Shown: positions 1-11,102, counted from the first letter of the stretch. The stretch: 64,000 bases of DNA from Trissonchulus latispiculum (GCA_030248195.1 JASAND010021436.1:1-64000); one strand, 5' to 3'. The notes: a model not told the origin generated them from the sequence alone. Made by a program: numbers and translations.

Positions 1-945
1 TTTCGGGTATTTTTGACTCCTACGGCTTTAATCCTTTACGCAAAGGGCTAAAACTTACGAAATAACCTATTTCCGTGCTCTTTAACATTTTAAGACCAGT
101 CCCGTATTCTTAGGCCAAAAGATAAGAAAGTTTTGGTTTTTGGCCTTAAGCTCTCAGTAGGTAGACAAGACACGGGATTGGTTGGTATGGCTGGAAAGAG
201 GACTCGAAAATGAACATTTTTGCTCTTACAACCTTTGAGCTATCTCCAGTGGTTAAGTCAGTATAAGCAAAAACCTGTTTTTAGGGTCAAAAAATGACCA
301 TTTTCGTGGAAATCAGTCTTTTCAAAATTACTGCCACATGTTAAGGACAAAGTTGGCTTATTCATACTCAATTGATACAGCGTCAAAATGCCCATTTTAT
401 GAATGCCTATTAGCCGGACTTTATTGCTTTCAGCTAGAGATTTGGCCGAAAAACCATTTTGGCAAAACTGCGATTATTTTGTTTCGAACATCGATTTCTC
501 AAAAACTACTCGACGGATTCCGGAGATTTTCGGCAGAATCGAAATTCGCACTTCTGCGGAGGGACGTTTTTCTTGGTTTGGGCTAAAACTTATTGAGTAG
601 CAAGAAAAGTCAATGCGAAGTTGCGAAATTTCGTGTTACTGTGCATTTGGCCGATTTTCTCGACCGTTAAGACCTGCTGAGCCAAATCCAAAAAAACGTC
701 CCTCGGCCCATATGTCATTAATATCGTGGCACAAAAAGAATTTTTGGCCGATTCTTCAGTTTTGAGAAATCGATGTTCAAAAACTTTTGGTCTATATTCA
801 TCCTGTTAGATGTCAGCATGTCAGAAAATTTCTGCTATTTTTTTGCTAATTTTGCCAGTTCTGTAAGCTCATGTGAATGTACAGATAAAAGCTTTAAAAC
901 GATGTATAAAGCTCTTTGCAACTCCCAAAATTGCGAAAGTTATAG
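1..945. other. AT-rich DNA without a gene
   Basis: No long reading frame or recognisable domain is seen. The short open frames here are AT-rich and look accidental. The only structure is the inverted repeat listed at 486-777. Confidence 0.6.
486..777. repeat. Foldback (inverted) repeat
   Basis: Two nested pairs of inverted segments are visible. The block at 486-507 (GAACATCGATTTCTC...) returns in reverse complement at 758-777, and the block at about 558-584 (GGGACGTTTTTCTTGG...) returns at 680-706. The arms lie in palindromic order around about 630, as in a foldback or MITE-like element. No target duplication was identified. Confidence 0.55.
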
Positions 946-2826
946 CGTTTCAAAAAACACCACAAAAGCACTGCACAAAAGGATACCACCACCTTAAGCC
1001 GACAACGACCACAGAAGTCGACTTATAGCGTGCCACGTGTGAAAACTATCAAGAAACCGGATGGTCGGAATTCCGCGATTCGGGAACTCCCGCCCGAATA
1101 TCCCGATAACTATACGAAGGACAATTTTCCGCCATTCCGGGTTTACTTTGTCAATGTCCTCTGTGACATGCTCAATCGGGACATTGCACGGTCGGTTTCT
1201 CGTGGAACTGAGGACCCGATCTATGATGAATTCAAGATCGAGCAACCCACACCGGCTGAAGTCGCTGAGATCAAAATGGACCCTTGGCCCGACGATCCGA
1301 TCGTCTACTGTCGGGATAACAACCTCCAGTGGATTCCACACAACGTCCCTGGAGATCCATCTGAGAAGAAGCTCCATCCTTGGGTGGCCTTGTTCCGCGA
1401 CGAGGTCCTCAAGTGGATGCAGGCCAATGCCCGCGATTCGCCACGGTTCCCATCGGACTTAATGGACACCATCTGGCAGCGGATGTGTGCCCGCGACAGC
1501 CAGCTGACGAACCACATGGCGGCAGATCCGCAGCCTGAACAGACCGGCGGACGGACTGCTTGGCACTCGCGGTGGGTGATCAAGGACTATCGTGATCGTC
1601 ACGGGAAGCTGTTCAAGGGTTTTCCCGTTAATCGCGTTTCGTCGAATGCACGATGGGCCAATTGCTTGGCCATGGCAGCGCTGGTGCCTGAACTCTTTCG
1701 GTACCCGCACCTGATTCGGCGATACGAATCCCAGCACTTCTACGTGACCCACATGCACGCTCGGCGTCTTCGGACCCGCTGCATGACGGTCCGTCAGGCC
1801 ATGCTCGGATATCATCGGCCCAACGTCGAGGGCATCGTGAATGTGGACGAAGGTTATTTCCTGTGCTTCTACCTAGGGCCGGACTACGCCTTCTCTTTCA
1901 TGCATAACCATCTGCCGCATGTGTCGTTGCCGGTGGAGCAGCTCGAGAACCAGGGTTTTCAGACCAAGGAACACCTGTATCAGGGGCGAAAGGGCTGGTT
2001 TTGCCAGTCTGACGTCGTCATGGATCTAGTGAGGGAGCATCCCCATCAGGATGGCTTTGCTATCAAGCGTAGCACTGACCAAGCTGCGCTGCCCGCTTGT
2101 CGCATAGAGCGCTGGCAGTCGGGTCCAGATCAGCTCATCCAGCGGCTGATCATTTTCCACACGTTCTATCAGTCAGTGGAAATGCAGGAGTTCCTGGTCC
2201 AGACCATCGGAAGCTATTACGGGAAGGCTTCCACGGATCCTTGGTGGGGTCTTGGTGTACGGGTTCCTCGTGGTTTCAAACCTGACGATTTGACTTTCAA
2301 CGGGAAGCACAACTTCCTGTTCAATACGGACAATTGGAATGGGCGAAACATCCAAGGGTCCCTTTACACCGAGGTGGGCCTTTGGTTCATGCAGGCGGGC
2401 CCTGATGAGCTCTGGGAGGACCGGTACAACCGTGTTCCACTGTCCGGTGCTCGTCTCGATGCCTACCTTGACGTCGTTCGAAAGCGCATAGAAGCGGCGG
2501 CAGAGCGCTACAACCGAGGTCAGTCCGCCCCTCCGTTCTTTCGACAGGACGCACCGGCGGCCCTTCGGAAGCAGCCGATCGACATGCCACCCAACTGGAC
2601 CGGTGTCCATATTACCGGGTGTGCTCCGCCGGGGCAGGAGAAAAACACCTTCAGCCCGTGTTTTGCCCTGACCATTTGGAATCCATTGGAACCCCATCCC
2701 ACATCACAGATCCACAGAATTGATCATGCGGGAATATTGAGTGCGTCGTCATCGAGCCTCATCACCCATGGTCCTTTCAGTCTATCCAATATGACTCTTC
2801 GCAGTCCGGAAAGTCATCTTTCCTGA
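946..2826 (+). CDS. Unrecognised GC-rich protein, about 600 residues
   Basis: An uninterrupted frame runs from 946 to the TGA/TAA boundary at 2826, in sequence clearly richer in G and C than its flanks. There is no AUG near the 5' end: the frame can be read from GTG at 1030, and the first in-frame ATG is at 1168. It may therefore be a 3' exon; AG acceptor-like sites lie just upstream (for example CCACAG near 1014). The product is soluble, rich in Trp, Tyr, His and Arg, with no signal peptide or membrane segment. I recognise no domain. Segments such as HARRLRTRCMTVRQAMLGY and WWGLGVRVPRGF look like folded protein. The last 60 or so residues are low quality and may be read-through. It could be a host gene, a domesticated transposon protein or a transferred gene. 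No neighbouring gene helps to decide. Confidence 0.5.
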   Translation, partial: RFKKHHKSTAQKDTTTLSRQRPQKSTYSVPRVKTIKKPDGRNSAIRELPPEYPDNYTKDNFPPFRVYFVNVLCDMLNRDIARSVSRGTEDPIYDEFKIEQPTPAEVAEIKMDPWPDDPIVYCRDNNLQWIPHNVPGDPSEKKLHPWVALFRDEVLKWMQANARDSPRFPSDLMDTIWQRMCARDSQLTNHMAADPQPEQTGGRTAWHSRWVIKDYRDRHGKLFKGFPVNRVSSNARWANCLAMAALVPELFRYPHLIRRYESQHFYVTHMHARRLRTRCMTVRQAMLGYHRPNVEGIVNVDEGYFLCFYLGPDYAFSFMHNHLPHVSLPVEQLENQGFQTKEHLYQGRKGWFCQSDVVMDLVREHPHQDGFAIKRSTDQAALPACRIERWQSGPDQLIQRLIIFHTFYQSVEMQEFLVQTIGSYYGKASTDPWWGLGVRVPRGFKPDDLTFNGKHNFLFNTDNWNGRNIQGSLYTEVGLWFMQAGPDELWEDRYNRVPLSGARLDAYLDVVRKRIEAAAERYNRGQSAPPFFRQDAPAALRKQPIDMPPNWTGVHITGCAPPGQEKNTFSPCFALTIWNPLEPHPTSQIHRIDHAGILSASSSSLITHGPFSLSNMTLRSPESHLS

Positions 2827-3837
2827 TTGTGAAACCATGATTGTGACTTTTCTGGCATCAGATCGGACTTGATCCATGTCGCCCACCATGATGACGGTTC
2901 ATCGGATGCTGGAACCTGGATCTCCATTGATCTTTGGATCCTGATCGCTATATAGATCGTTGTTTTAGCTGTTGGTTTGACATTAGTTTTTATTTTGGTA
3001 TTTTAACTTACGAATCTGACATTTTGAATTTGGAATCTAGTTTCTTGTTATGTTTTATTTCTTGTTATTGTATTATTTGTTACCTAGGACCAAAATCTCT
3101 GTGATGTGCAATGTGTACTTAAATTTTGTGTACGTACGTTTTCTTTCATTTTCTTTGAATATCTATTTAATCTCTTTGTCTAAATTTTTCTATGAACCTA
3201 TAATCTCTATGTTTAGTAGTTTTTGAACCTGTATTCTATGTGTTTAGTTTATGCGAACCGTTATTCTCTTGTCTTTTGTTAGCTTTGTTTGTTGCGAACC
3301 TAGAATTTTCTTAGTCTTTGAATTTGTGTTTTTGCTATAAATATGTCGTATATTAACCACAATTTTTCTACTAGTTTTATATGCCAATGACATTTGCTCA
3401 TAAATATGTACAGTGCTTTATTTTTGAGGAATCATTCCATACTGCCATATGTATCTATGCCTTATATTGTCGAAAAACCCAGTGACGATTCTCGTCATAT
3501 GAAAATACAACATTTTACCTAGGGAGGGTGGGGCTTTTCTTCCCATAGGACCTCCACCTAACGGTGTGTATTTTCTATGGTTATTTTATTATTATGATTA
3601 TTGGGTTGCCGCTTTTTCACAAAACGGCAACCCTTTAACTTGGGTATGTCCGTTATTTCTTTATTATTTATTATTATTCTCCGGATTCTTGTCCCCCCCT
3701 CTATCTCGAGATTGGGAAGGGGTAGAGAGGTGGTTGATACCTCATTTTGAAGGTCTTGACTTGAACTGCTCCCGGAAGCGCGGGGAGCTCCGGGGGAGCT
3801 GAGGTGCTCCCGGAGCACCCCCGTGAGTAAAAATGAG
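2827..3837 (+). other. Non-coding AT-rich region
   Basis: T-rich DNA follows the GC-rich frame, with no convincing gene. If the upstream frame is expressed, this would contain its 3' untranslated region. No clear terminator feature stands out. Confidence 0.4.
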
Positions 3838-4280
3838 TAAAATAAAAAAGTTGTCCAAATGAGCTAATTTTGGTATCATTCGAAAGCTCTCGACGAGTAA
3901 TGAAAAAGTTGTAATAGGGTCAAGGCCTGAAAATGCACTCAATTTGAGTTATGAGGCGAAAAATGGTGAAAAATAACCAAAAACGGCCAAAATGGCTCAA
4001 AATTGAAAGTTCTCAGATCGGGCTCATATCGGTATCATTTGAAAGCTCTCGTTGCGTAGATAAAAGGTTGTGATAGGGACAAAGCACCAAAATGTACAGA
4101 AAATGAGTTACGGGGCCTCAAAGGGGTCAAAAATGGCCAAAACCGGCCAAAATGGGTCAAAATTGAAAATTGTCGGATCCGGTCGATACTGGTGTCATTC
4201 GGAAGCTCTCATTGAGTAGCTAAAAAGTTGTAATAGGGCCAAAGCTCTTAAATGTACGCAGCTTCAGATATGACTCCTGA
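3838..4280. repeat. Tandem repeat, period about 160 bp, 2.7 copies
   Basis: The phrase GGTATCATTCGAAAGCTCTC recurs with small changes at about 3872, 4031 and 4191. It is followed each time by a GTTGTAATAGGG-type block and a run of GGCCAAAA motifs. The spacing of 159-160 bp indicates a short diverged tandem array (satellite-like). It carries no coding potential. Confidence 0.7.
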
Positions 4281-4914
4281 TAAGAGGAAATGTGCCAGCG
4301 GCAACCCATTCATGCCACTTTGCTTGTTATTATCATAGGCAGTTTGCCTTGTTGAGCGACGGCCTGATAAACCCTAGCTCAGCTTGGTTTAACTTTAATT
4401 TAATTAATATTTTATCTGAAAGTTCAACTTTTATTTCTTTGTTAACATTTATTAACACACTCGTTTGACTATACATTCCAAAGGAGCGTAACTCCTCTTT
4501 CCCATGAGTTATCTTTGGAAAGTGGTTTGTATTTTCATATTTACTTACATTAACCCAGTTTAATAATACGGTTCTATTTTGTTTACGTGTATTTTTCATG
4601 GCCAAATACTTATGCTTAATTTTTTGTCACTTTGTGCTTTAATTTTTGACTGTTGCTAGCATCTCATGGTGCCTAGTATATGCTTACTCAACTGTACTAT
4701 GTAGTATTTAATCACTTGTTTTTTGTGTTTTTCTACACTCGTTTGGTTTAGACTATGAGCTTAACGCTTTTGACTTGCAGTTGTATTGTACTTGTAGCAT
4801 CATTGCTCTGTACTGTTTGTACTTATTGAGAGTTCAGCTCACGTACCAGTTCGCCATTTGTGCAGCGATTCTCTCGGGAGTTCGGATGGCGAGCCCTGGG
4901 GAGATGTAACGGAT
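4281..4914. other. Non-coding; possible 3' end of LTR-element interior
   Basis: No credible gene. The last bases before 4915 (CCTGGGGAGA) are a purine-rich run of the kind that precedes a 3' LTR, so part of this stretch may be the 3' tail of a retroelement interior. Confidence 0.35.
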
Positions 4915-5657
4915 CAAGGTTGGAATGGTCAACCTTTCCGTTGCTGGCGGTAGTAGCTAGGCTAGCTACCCGCTTGGCTTAATATAACATCATCACCGTG
5001 GGCTGGGACACGTTTGCAAGTCACGTAGCTCACCCAACGTGTATGCGTGGGATTGGGTGGGTTCCCCCCCTCGTGACTTTGGGAGCTACGTGATTGGGGG
5101 AAATTCTCACTAGGGGGCGCTCGTGGGAGGGTCCCACCCAACACTCTCTTCCCCCCTTCACTTTGTATTGTTCTGTCAACGTGTGCGCTTGTGTTTCTCT
5201 ACTATTTCTCCCCCTTATTACTGTGTAAATATTTCTGTGTGTCTCCCTCAGCTCTCCCCAGAGCATTTGGTACGTTGGCTGACCCCCGTCAGCCCGATGT
5301 AACTGTAAGTCTTTTGTATTGTGTGTTCGTTTGTGTTTGCTTCAGGGTTCATCCCAGTATTTTATATTGTGTTGTTCTTTACTATAACTTGTTGTTCTGT
5401 TCTTATTAAAGTGTATTTAGTTAGGTTTGAGTTTTCTGAGCTCCTGCTAGGTAGGTAGTTACATCTTGAGTGAGTGAGAGCGCGAGTCATCTCGCCCTTA
5501 GGATCGAATTATCTACTGCGTATATTGTCTGGCGAGGCTGTCCCGACCGTCTCCTGTAGTCGGTCTGTTATCCATTTGTGCCACGGTCTCCGCGTCCGCT
5601 ACGTCAGGGCGTGGTAACGGTGTTAGTACGTAAGCGAAACTTACTAGCCCCGCTACA
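4915..5657 (+). mobile_element. Probable LTR (solo or 3' LTR of a truncated Ty3/gypsy-like element)
   Basis: The segment begins TGTAACGGATC and ends CCCGCTACA, the TG...CA ends usual for LTRs, and is directly preceded by a polypurine run (GGGGAGA, 4908-4914). The interior is T- and C-rich with an ATTAAA-type poly(A) signal near 5405. No partner LTR or pol sequence is found in the window, so it is either a solo remnant or the 3' end of an element whose left part is lost. The boundary call rests on pattern only. Confidence 0.45.
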
Positions 5658-6884
5658 ATATTTTCTCTCAGTAAATTACAGCAAATACAGGCGTCTAGAT
5701 TCGAAACTTTGATGATTAGGGCTAAGACTCAGCCTTAGCCTCTTCCCATAAAGGTATCTATTCCCATCTAAGCATGAAACTTTCCACCATTTAATGGACT
5801 GTGAACTAAAGTAAAATCAGTGGTGTGTAGATAATGATGTATTGTTTGAAATTTCAGTCCCACTAAAACCGATGGAAAGGATACGCTGCATGGAACTGGG
5901 GACTCTTAAAGATACCTCCTTTCTTGATGTATTCATGGTATAGATAATCTTACCAATTTATAACCAAAATTTCACACAATTACTTGAGGCAACCCAGTAT
6001 TCATGCGATCTTTGGGAGGAAATAGAGAATCTAATATTATACTAAGGCAAACTAGGGAAAACTGATTTGCTAAAAATAAGACCCGAAATCACAGAAAATA
6101 CCCTGAAAAAACTTAGCAAATTGAAAATTTATGACCACTGGTAATGTGTGACATAATCCGAGAGGGGGAAGCGAGATTTCATTAATATAATTCCTATATA
6201 CGGACAAATTCCATCTGACACATATTCTTAGCAATCTAGCTATATCTTATCTATTTTCTTGACACAATATTGGAGTCTTGGCAGTGTCTTTAATCTAATC
6301 TAGGACTTCGTGGCACGAGAAATGGCAGAGGGGAAAGAAATCTGGGGAAAACCAACAGGGAATTCTTTCCAATACAGACTTTTAATGAACAGTTATATAA
6401 TGTTGCCGGCAAGTAGCTTTTTCCTTCTGCCGCCCTACCATGACACTTGACCAAGTCTTATCTCTAAAGTCAAAGTCAGTCAGTCTATGTACCTAGAAAT
6501 TGTAGCTGTTTTTCCACATCTGTTTTTACAGTGTCAGAGCAGACCTAGAACCTAATTGCATCTTTCATACTTCTCCATTAAACAGCCGATAACATTATTT
6601 TGATATTCAGTGTATTCAATCATATATTCATCATGATATTCGAACTCATTTCAGGTCGAAATATTTCTTATTATAAATTGTAAGTCATGCCGCCGGACAA
6701 TTTGTACAATTCTGCTATTTACAGATTGCAGCAGCTACTACAGTATCTGATTTAGGTTTCCTGTTGTTTATGAGGGTACTTGCATTATCGGGAACGCTCT
6801 CCTGAATCCATTTCTCACGCAATCCATTTCTAACATTCAGGAAAAGTGAAAAAGTAGCCGAGCAGTGTACGCAGTATGAAGAAC
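5658..6884. other. No gene seen
   Basis: AT-rich sequence with scattered stops in all frames. I see no repeat pair or domain that I can support. Confidence 0.5.
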
Positions 6885-7434
6885 CCAGGGGTCTCTTGCG
6901 CAATTCTCCCCCAGCCCTAACTTTTGATTTTTTACCATTAACTTTAAAATTTTGCATGGATGCATACTGGAAGCTAATGAATTCAAAAATTTTAAAATTT
7001 AAAAAACTTTTTTTAAGTTTGGCAAGGGGAAGGGAGGAATTGAAGCTAATAAAAACATTTTTGCCACAGAATTTGCTGTAAAAACTTGCGTACAGGGGCT
7101 TTCTGAAGCGCTGAACAAGAATCTGCAATCCGTTTTTCGATTCAGCTTTTCCTTAGCTCTGTATAAGCTTACATGCTAAAACAAGCTTACAACTTTAGCT
7201 CATATTAGGCCGATAAAGCTTTATCGAAAAACGGATTTCAAATTTGTGCTCAGCTCTCCAGAAAACCCCTGTATGCAAGTTTTCAGTAAATTCGGGGACT
7301 AAACATGTTTTGATCCTCCCTTCTTGGTCCTCCCTACCAACTTAAATTTTAGACGTTTTTTTAAATTTTTAAATTTTTGAATTAATCAGCGCCAGTATGC
7401 ATCTATACAAAATTTTTAAGTTATTGGTTATTGA
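6885..7434. repeat. Foldback MITE-like element
   Basis: The left half (TCTTGCGCAATTCTCCCCC, then TTAAAATTTAAA, then ACTTGCGTACAGGGGCTTTC, then CCGTTTTTCGATTCAGC) is mirrored in the right half (GATAAAGC...CGAAAAACGGATT, then CAGAAAACCCCTGTATGCAAG, then a TTTTAAATTTTT tract, then GCGCCAGTATGCAT). The centre is near 7170. The same family recurs at 24760-25040 and 27479-27879. The right end is cut by the 3' tail of the LINE at 7435. Confidence 0.65.
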
Positions 7435-8880
7435 TTACGATTACGATTACGATTACGATTTATTATACCTGCCAACAAACCAACAGAAAAAACAAATCTA
7501 TATTAACTGGCATTTGACAATTATCAAAGTTAAAGCATAAACAATTAACTAAATATTAAATGGGCCGGTAGGGTTCGGGTTAGGCCGAATGTCGACTGCT
7601 GTTACCCGACCCCCAGGGCAAGCCTGAAACTTTATACTTGCGGTACGGTTTTTAAACACTTGTAGGGATAGAGATTGTACAACATCATCAGTCAAACTAT
7701 TCCAGTATTTAATGAGTCTTTGTGAGAAGATTTCTTATCTCCAAGCGACTTTGATTCATAGAGAGTTATAATGAGTTGCCTCTCGTCAAGGAAGTTACGT
7801 TTATAGTGAAAAAATCTTCAAAATTTAAGTCAACTAAGCCATGTGCAATTTTATAAACCATCACAAGATAACGACGCAACCTTCTTACTTCCACTGTTTC
7901 TAAATTTAGTCGTTCTAAGCGCTCTGAATAAGTTAAATTTTTAAAACCGAACAAACGTTTGGTAAATCGTCTTTGAACTTTTTTAATTATTTGAATATCC
8001 TTTATTAAGTAGGGATTCCAAACTTCACTAGCGTACTCTAATTTTGGGTGAATATAGATTTTGTATAACTTTACGAAAAAAGAACAGATTTAGAGTAAAA
8101 ATTTCTAAAAACCAGATTAACCGTTTGAAAAACCGCTTTAGCAATTTTAAGGCAATGTGCAGAAGTTTCATATTTGACATAACTACAATTCCAAGGTCTT
8201 CATCTCAGTCACAGTTTCAATGACATCATTACCAAAATAATACACACTATGCGGATTATTAAAACCCAGTTGCATTATACAGGATTTCTGAAAAGCGATG
8301 CCCAATTGATTATTAGCAGCCGATGACACAACATTGTTTATATCAGATTCACATTGTGACAAGATGCTTGCAATGCATAAGGCAAATAGAGTTTTGTCGT
8401 CAGCAAAAATTTGGGCAGACATAAACTCGAGACGATTTTCAATATCATTTAAAAGAATTAAAAATAACCGCGACCCTAGAATACTGCCTTGAGGAACACC
8501 GGATGCAACGTTTTCAGTTTCAGATTGTGAATATCCTACTACAGCATACTGTTTTCTACCAAATAAGTAACTTTTAAACCAACACAGCAACTTTCCGATT
8601 ATACCATATGCTTTTAACTTTATCATTAACTTTTCAGGTGAGACAGAGTCAAAAGCTTTAGCAATATCCATGTACAGTATGCCCACAAACCTTTTGTTAT
8701 CAACTTCTTGTGTCCACTCGTTTAGCGTTTGCAGTAACTAAGTTACAGTAGGTCGTTTTGGGCGAAAACCGTACTGTCGGCTAGATGTCAAAGTTGCGCG
8801 TCTAAAAATTTAGCAATTGCTTCATCAATTATTGACCAAGGCAAAATTTTTGTCCCCCCATCTTTGCAAGTGCCAAGATG
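7435..8880 (-). pseudogene. Decayed CR1/Jockey-type LINE, 5'-truncated
   Basis: On the minus strand, reverse-transcriptase motifs are clear between 8686 and 8183: DIAKAFDSVS (palm motif A), SGVPQGSILG, and FADD in place of the usual YADD. A C-terminal piece at 7954-7766 reads RRLRRYLVMVYKIAHGL, as in the better copy at 31618-33850. Frameshifts and stops separate the pieces, and the endonuclease part is missing. The 3' end is a simple-sequence tail, four to five ATTACG units on the plus strand at 7436-7462, as is usual for CR1/L2/Jockey LINEs. The element has inserted into the foldback repeat to its left. It is not functional. Confidence 0.8.
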
Positions 8881-9590
8881 GCTTCTTAACTCCGTAGTAA
8901 TGTGTAATGGAATTAGTAAAATCTGATGTGAAAATCTATTAAAAACGGTCGAAAAATAGTCAAAAACAGTTAATCTGCGAAGAAGAGCTCTTATGCCATG
9001 GATTTGTGAAGAAGATCAACTGTCATCAATATGAAATGTAGTTATTGAATGATGTCCAAGCATTAATTGTATAAATTGTTTTATGTTTGCCTAGCCAGAG
9101 TTGTCTAGTACTCAAAATTAAGTGAAATTCTTAAATAGGGTTCATGGTTTGCACTCAATTAAGGCAGAAATTCTAGTCTCAATTATAATTCTAAGTTTAA
9201 TTAAGCTTAGCTAACGTATACTCTACTAACAATATTAATCCAGAAGTTGTGAAGGGAAGAATAACTCGGTCACCCATCCCCTGATAACCGGAGTTGTCAC
9301 TCCACTCGACCTTAAACGGTAGTATCTTGATTAATCTTAAAGGGAATTAGTGAGTTGTCACTCCCCGCGAAGAAAAACATTGACATTTTGATTAATCTTT
9401 AGCATATCAATGAGTTGTCACTCATAACCGGAATCAAGAATGACCTTTTCACCACCTTGTGCGTTTACTATTGACTGAACATAAATTAGCAGGAAATCAT
9501 CAACCTATAATATGAAGTTTATGTATCTAACAAGCCGAAAATTAGTCGTAAAATTGCCTATAAAGCAAAGATTTACACTAAAAATGACAA
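8881..9590. other. No gene; short imperfect repeats
   Basis: AT-rich DNA. The phrase GAGTTGTCACTC occurs three times between about 9292 and 9422, with TTGATTAATCTT between copies, giving a weak tandem structure of about 65 bp. Nothing coding is supported. Confidence 0.5.
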
Positions 9591-10397
9591 ATATTGGAAG
9601 ATGGTTCAATTCTAGGTACCAAATAGCTAAGTACGTAGTTAGATAGGGTTAATTAGCGATATTTAGTGTTAATTAGGTAATAATTAATTAATTTTAGTAA
9701 TTTTGGTCGGTAACATGACTTGGGCTCATGTGAAAGAGAATTTGATGCTGATTCCAAAAATTCAAACCCGACTTTTCAACTCCCAAAATAAAAAAAGTTA
9801 TAAGTGAAAATGTTTTTATAAAGATTACTTTTTGTTTCGTAATCTTAACACTCCAAAAAGGAATGTTCTAAAAAGGTTTTTTCTTTCGGAATTCGGTTAG
9901 ACCTAAGTCAAACCTTTTTCTTTTCCTTTCCTTTTCTCCATTCTTCTAGGCCTCTTTCTTCTAGGGTTGTCTTTCCCTTGAACTTTTGGCCGAAGACAAA
10001 GCCAACAAGGAGGAAAATAAAATTTAACGCACTTTGCGGCCCAAGTCATGCTAAGAAGGGGGGCCGTCGCCCTTTGTTAATAATAAAACCATAATAAAAA
10101 GTAGGTAGATGGACGTACGTACGTATATATTATATAATTATGTAATTTATAACTTCTTTGAAATTATGCAATTCGCGCAATAATTAGTTAAAGTTCCGAA
10201 ATTTCATAAATTTGTCCCTTTGGTTGCGTTTATGTGTTAAAGAATGTTTTGCAAAATTTTGCCAAGTTTCAGGACCCCAAATATATCAAAAAAGGGTCAG
10301 TTGGAGGGCAATAATTTTAAAATCTCAATTAATTTTGACCCTCAGTGACCAGCTGGCTCAGCCCGCCGCTGCGCACCAAGTGGAAAAGGTGGCAAGC

Positions 10398-10425
10398 TTC
10401 TAGAAAGTTCTAGAACCTTCTAGAA
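10398..10425 (+). promoter_or_regulatory. Perfect six-unit heat-shock element (copy 1)
   Basis: Alternating TTC and GAA triplets spaced by 2 bp: TTC-TA-GAA-AG-TTC-TA-GAA-CC-TTC-TA-GAA. This matches the inverted nGAAn array bound by trimeric heat-shock factor, with six consecutive perfect units. The flanks extend the palindrome with AAGCTT. The same array lies at the same relative place in copy 2. Confidence 0.85.
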
Positions 10426-10528
10426 GCTTTGCCTTAAAATCCGAAAAGTCCGCCCCCGAACTCACTAATGACCTGTCATCGAGCTGTCAGCAAAGCTGTC
10501 AACTCGACCCCAAAATTTTCAGTTTCGG

Positions 10529-10534
10529 TCAGTG
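10529..10534 (+). promoter_or_regulatory. Initiator-like TCAGTG (copy 1)
   Basis: GTCAGTGTTCG sits about 105 bp downstream of the heat-shock element and is conserved in copy 2. It resembles the arthropod initiator TCAGTY with the start at the A (10531). No TATA box is visible 30 bp upstream. Confidence 0.5.
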
Positions 10535-10654
10535 TTCGCTTGAGTGCAACCTCTTTCCCTTTCTTTCTTGCTTTCCCTCCTCCCTCTCAGTGCGTTCTCC
10601 AGTGCAATTGTCATTGCATGGGGAATTCGCCCCAGTTAGGTTAAAAGAATAGGA

Positions 10655-10680
10655 CTTTTCTGGCCTTTGGGCCAGAAAAG
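10655..10680 (+). other. Conserved 11-bp RNA hairpin (copy 1)
   Basis: CTTTTCTGGCC pairs perfectly with GGCCAGAAAAG around a TTTG loop. In copy 2 (54644-54669) the stem is again 11 bp, with a T-A to C-G compensated change and an unrelated loop CACA. This indicates selection on the RNA fold. Confidence 0.65.
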
Positions 10681-10776
10681 AAATTGAGAAAATAACCGCG
10701 AACACTACCAAATTAGGGCCATATAGGCTTGTTATGCCTGGCCAAAGAATTGAGAGAAAACTTCTAGGAATTAAAC

Positions 10777-10991
10777 GGCCATTTTGGCCATTTTTTATGT
10801 ATATTGAGGCCTTTTGGCCATTTTTTCTATTGTGTGATTTTTGGGGCCTTCGGGCCAATTTTTCTACATTTTATGAGGCCAATGGGCCATTTTTTACACG
10901 CTTTTTTTCGGGCCAGTGAGCCCCAACTTTTTCAACATTTTGGGCCCGAGGCCAGATTTTTAGTTCCATAGCATGTGTGGGCTTTCGAGCC
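10777..10991 (+). repeat. Array of GGCC-loop-GGCC mini-hairpins (copy 1)
   Basis: At least six short stem-loops are separated by U-rich spacers: GGCC-ATTTT-GGCC (10777), GGCC-TTTT-GGCC (10808), GGCC-TTCG-GGCC (10845), GGCC-AATG-GGCC (10877), GGGC-CAGTGA-GCCC (10910) and GGCC-CGA-GGCC (10943). A final GGCT-TTCG-AGCC (10980) keeps the pairing by a compensated change. Copy 2 has an equivalent array. Confidence 0.65.
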
Positions 10992-11065
10992 ACATTTATT
11001 TCATTTTTATTTTAATTATTACTATTATTATTATTATTATTTTATTATTTAAAATAACTGGGCAG

Positions 11066-11102
11066 CTCATGTAGACCCCTCCTGTTCGATGGAGGTCTTG
11101 AG
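11066..11102 (+). other. 37-nt stem-loop module (copy 1, A)
   Basis: An outer stem CTCA/TGAG encloses an inner stem GACC-CCTCC/GGAGGTC around the loop TGTTCGAT. Related modules with different stem bases lie at 12025-12061, 54974-55010, 55941-55966 and 56066-56102. Confidence 0.6.

Noticed and set aside
946..2826. Bacterial contamination as the source of the GC-rich frame
   Set aside because: The frame is flanked on both sides by AT-rich eukaryotic-type DNA, has no ribosome-binding site or AUG, and has no neighbouring bacterial gene.
7436..7462. ATTACG tandem units as a possible telomere-type repeat
   Set aside because: Only four to five units, placed exactly at the 3' end of a minus-strand LINE; this is the LINE tail. 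The same holds for TTATG units at 31618-31641.
10529..10858. Minus-strand 109-codon frame over the GGCC hairpin zone
   Set aside because: Composition follows the hairpin repeats, it is antisense to the promoter, and it is not preserved in copy 2.
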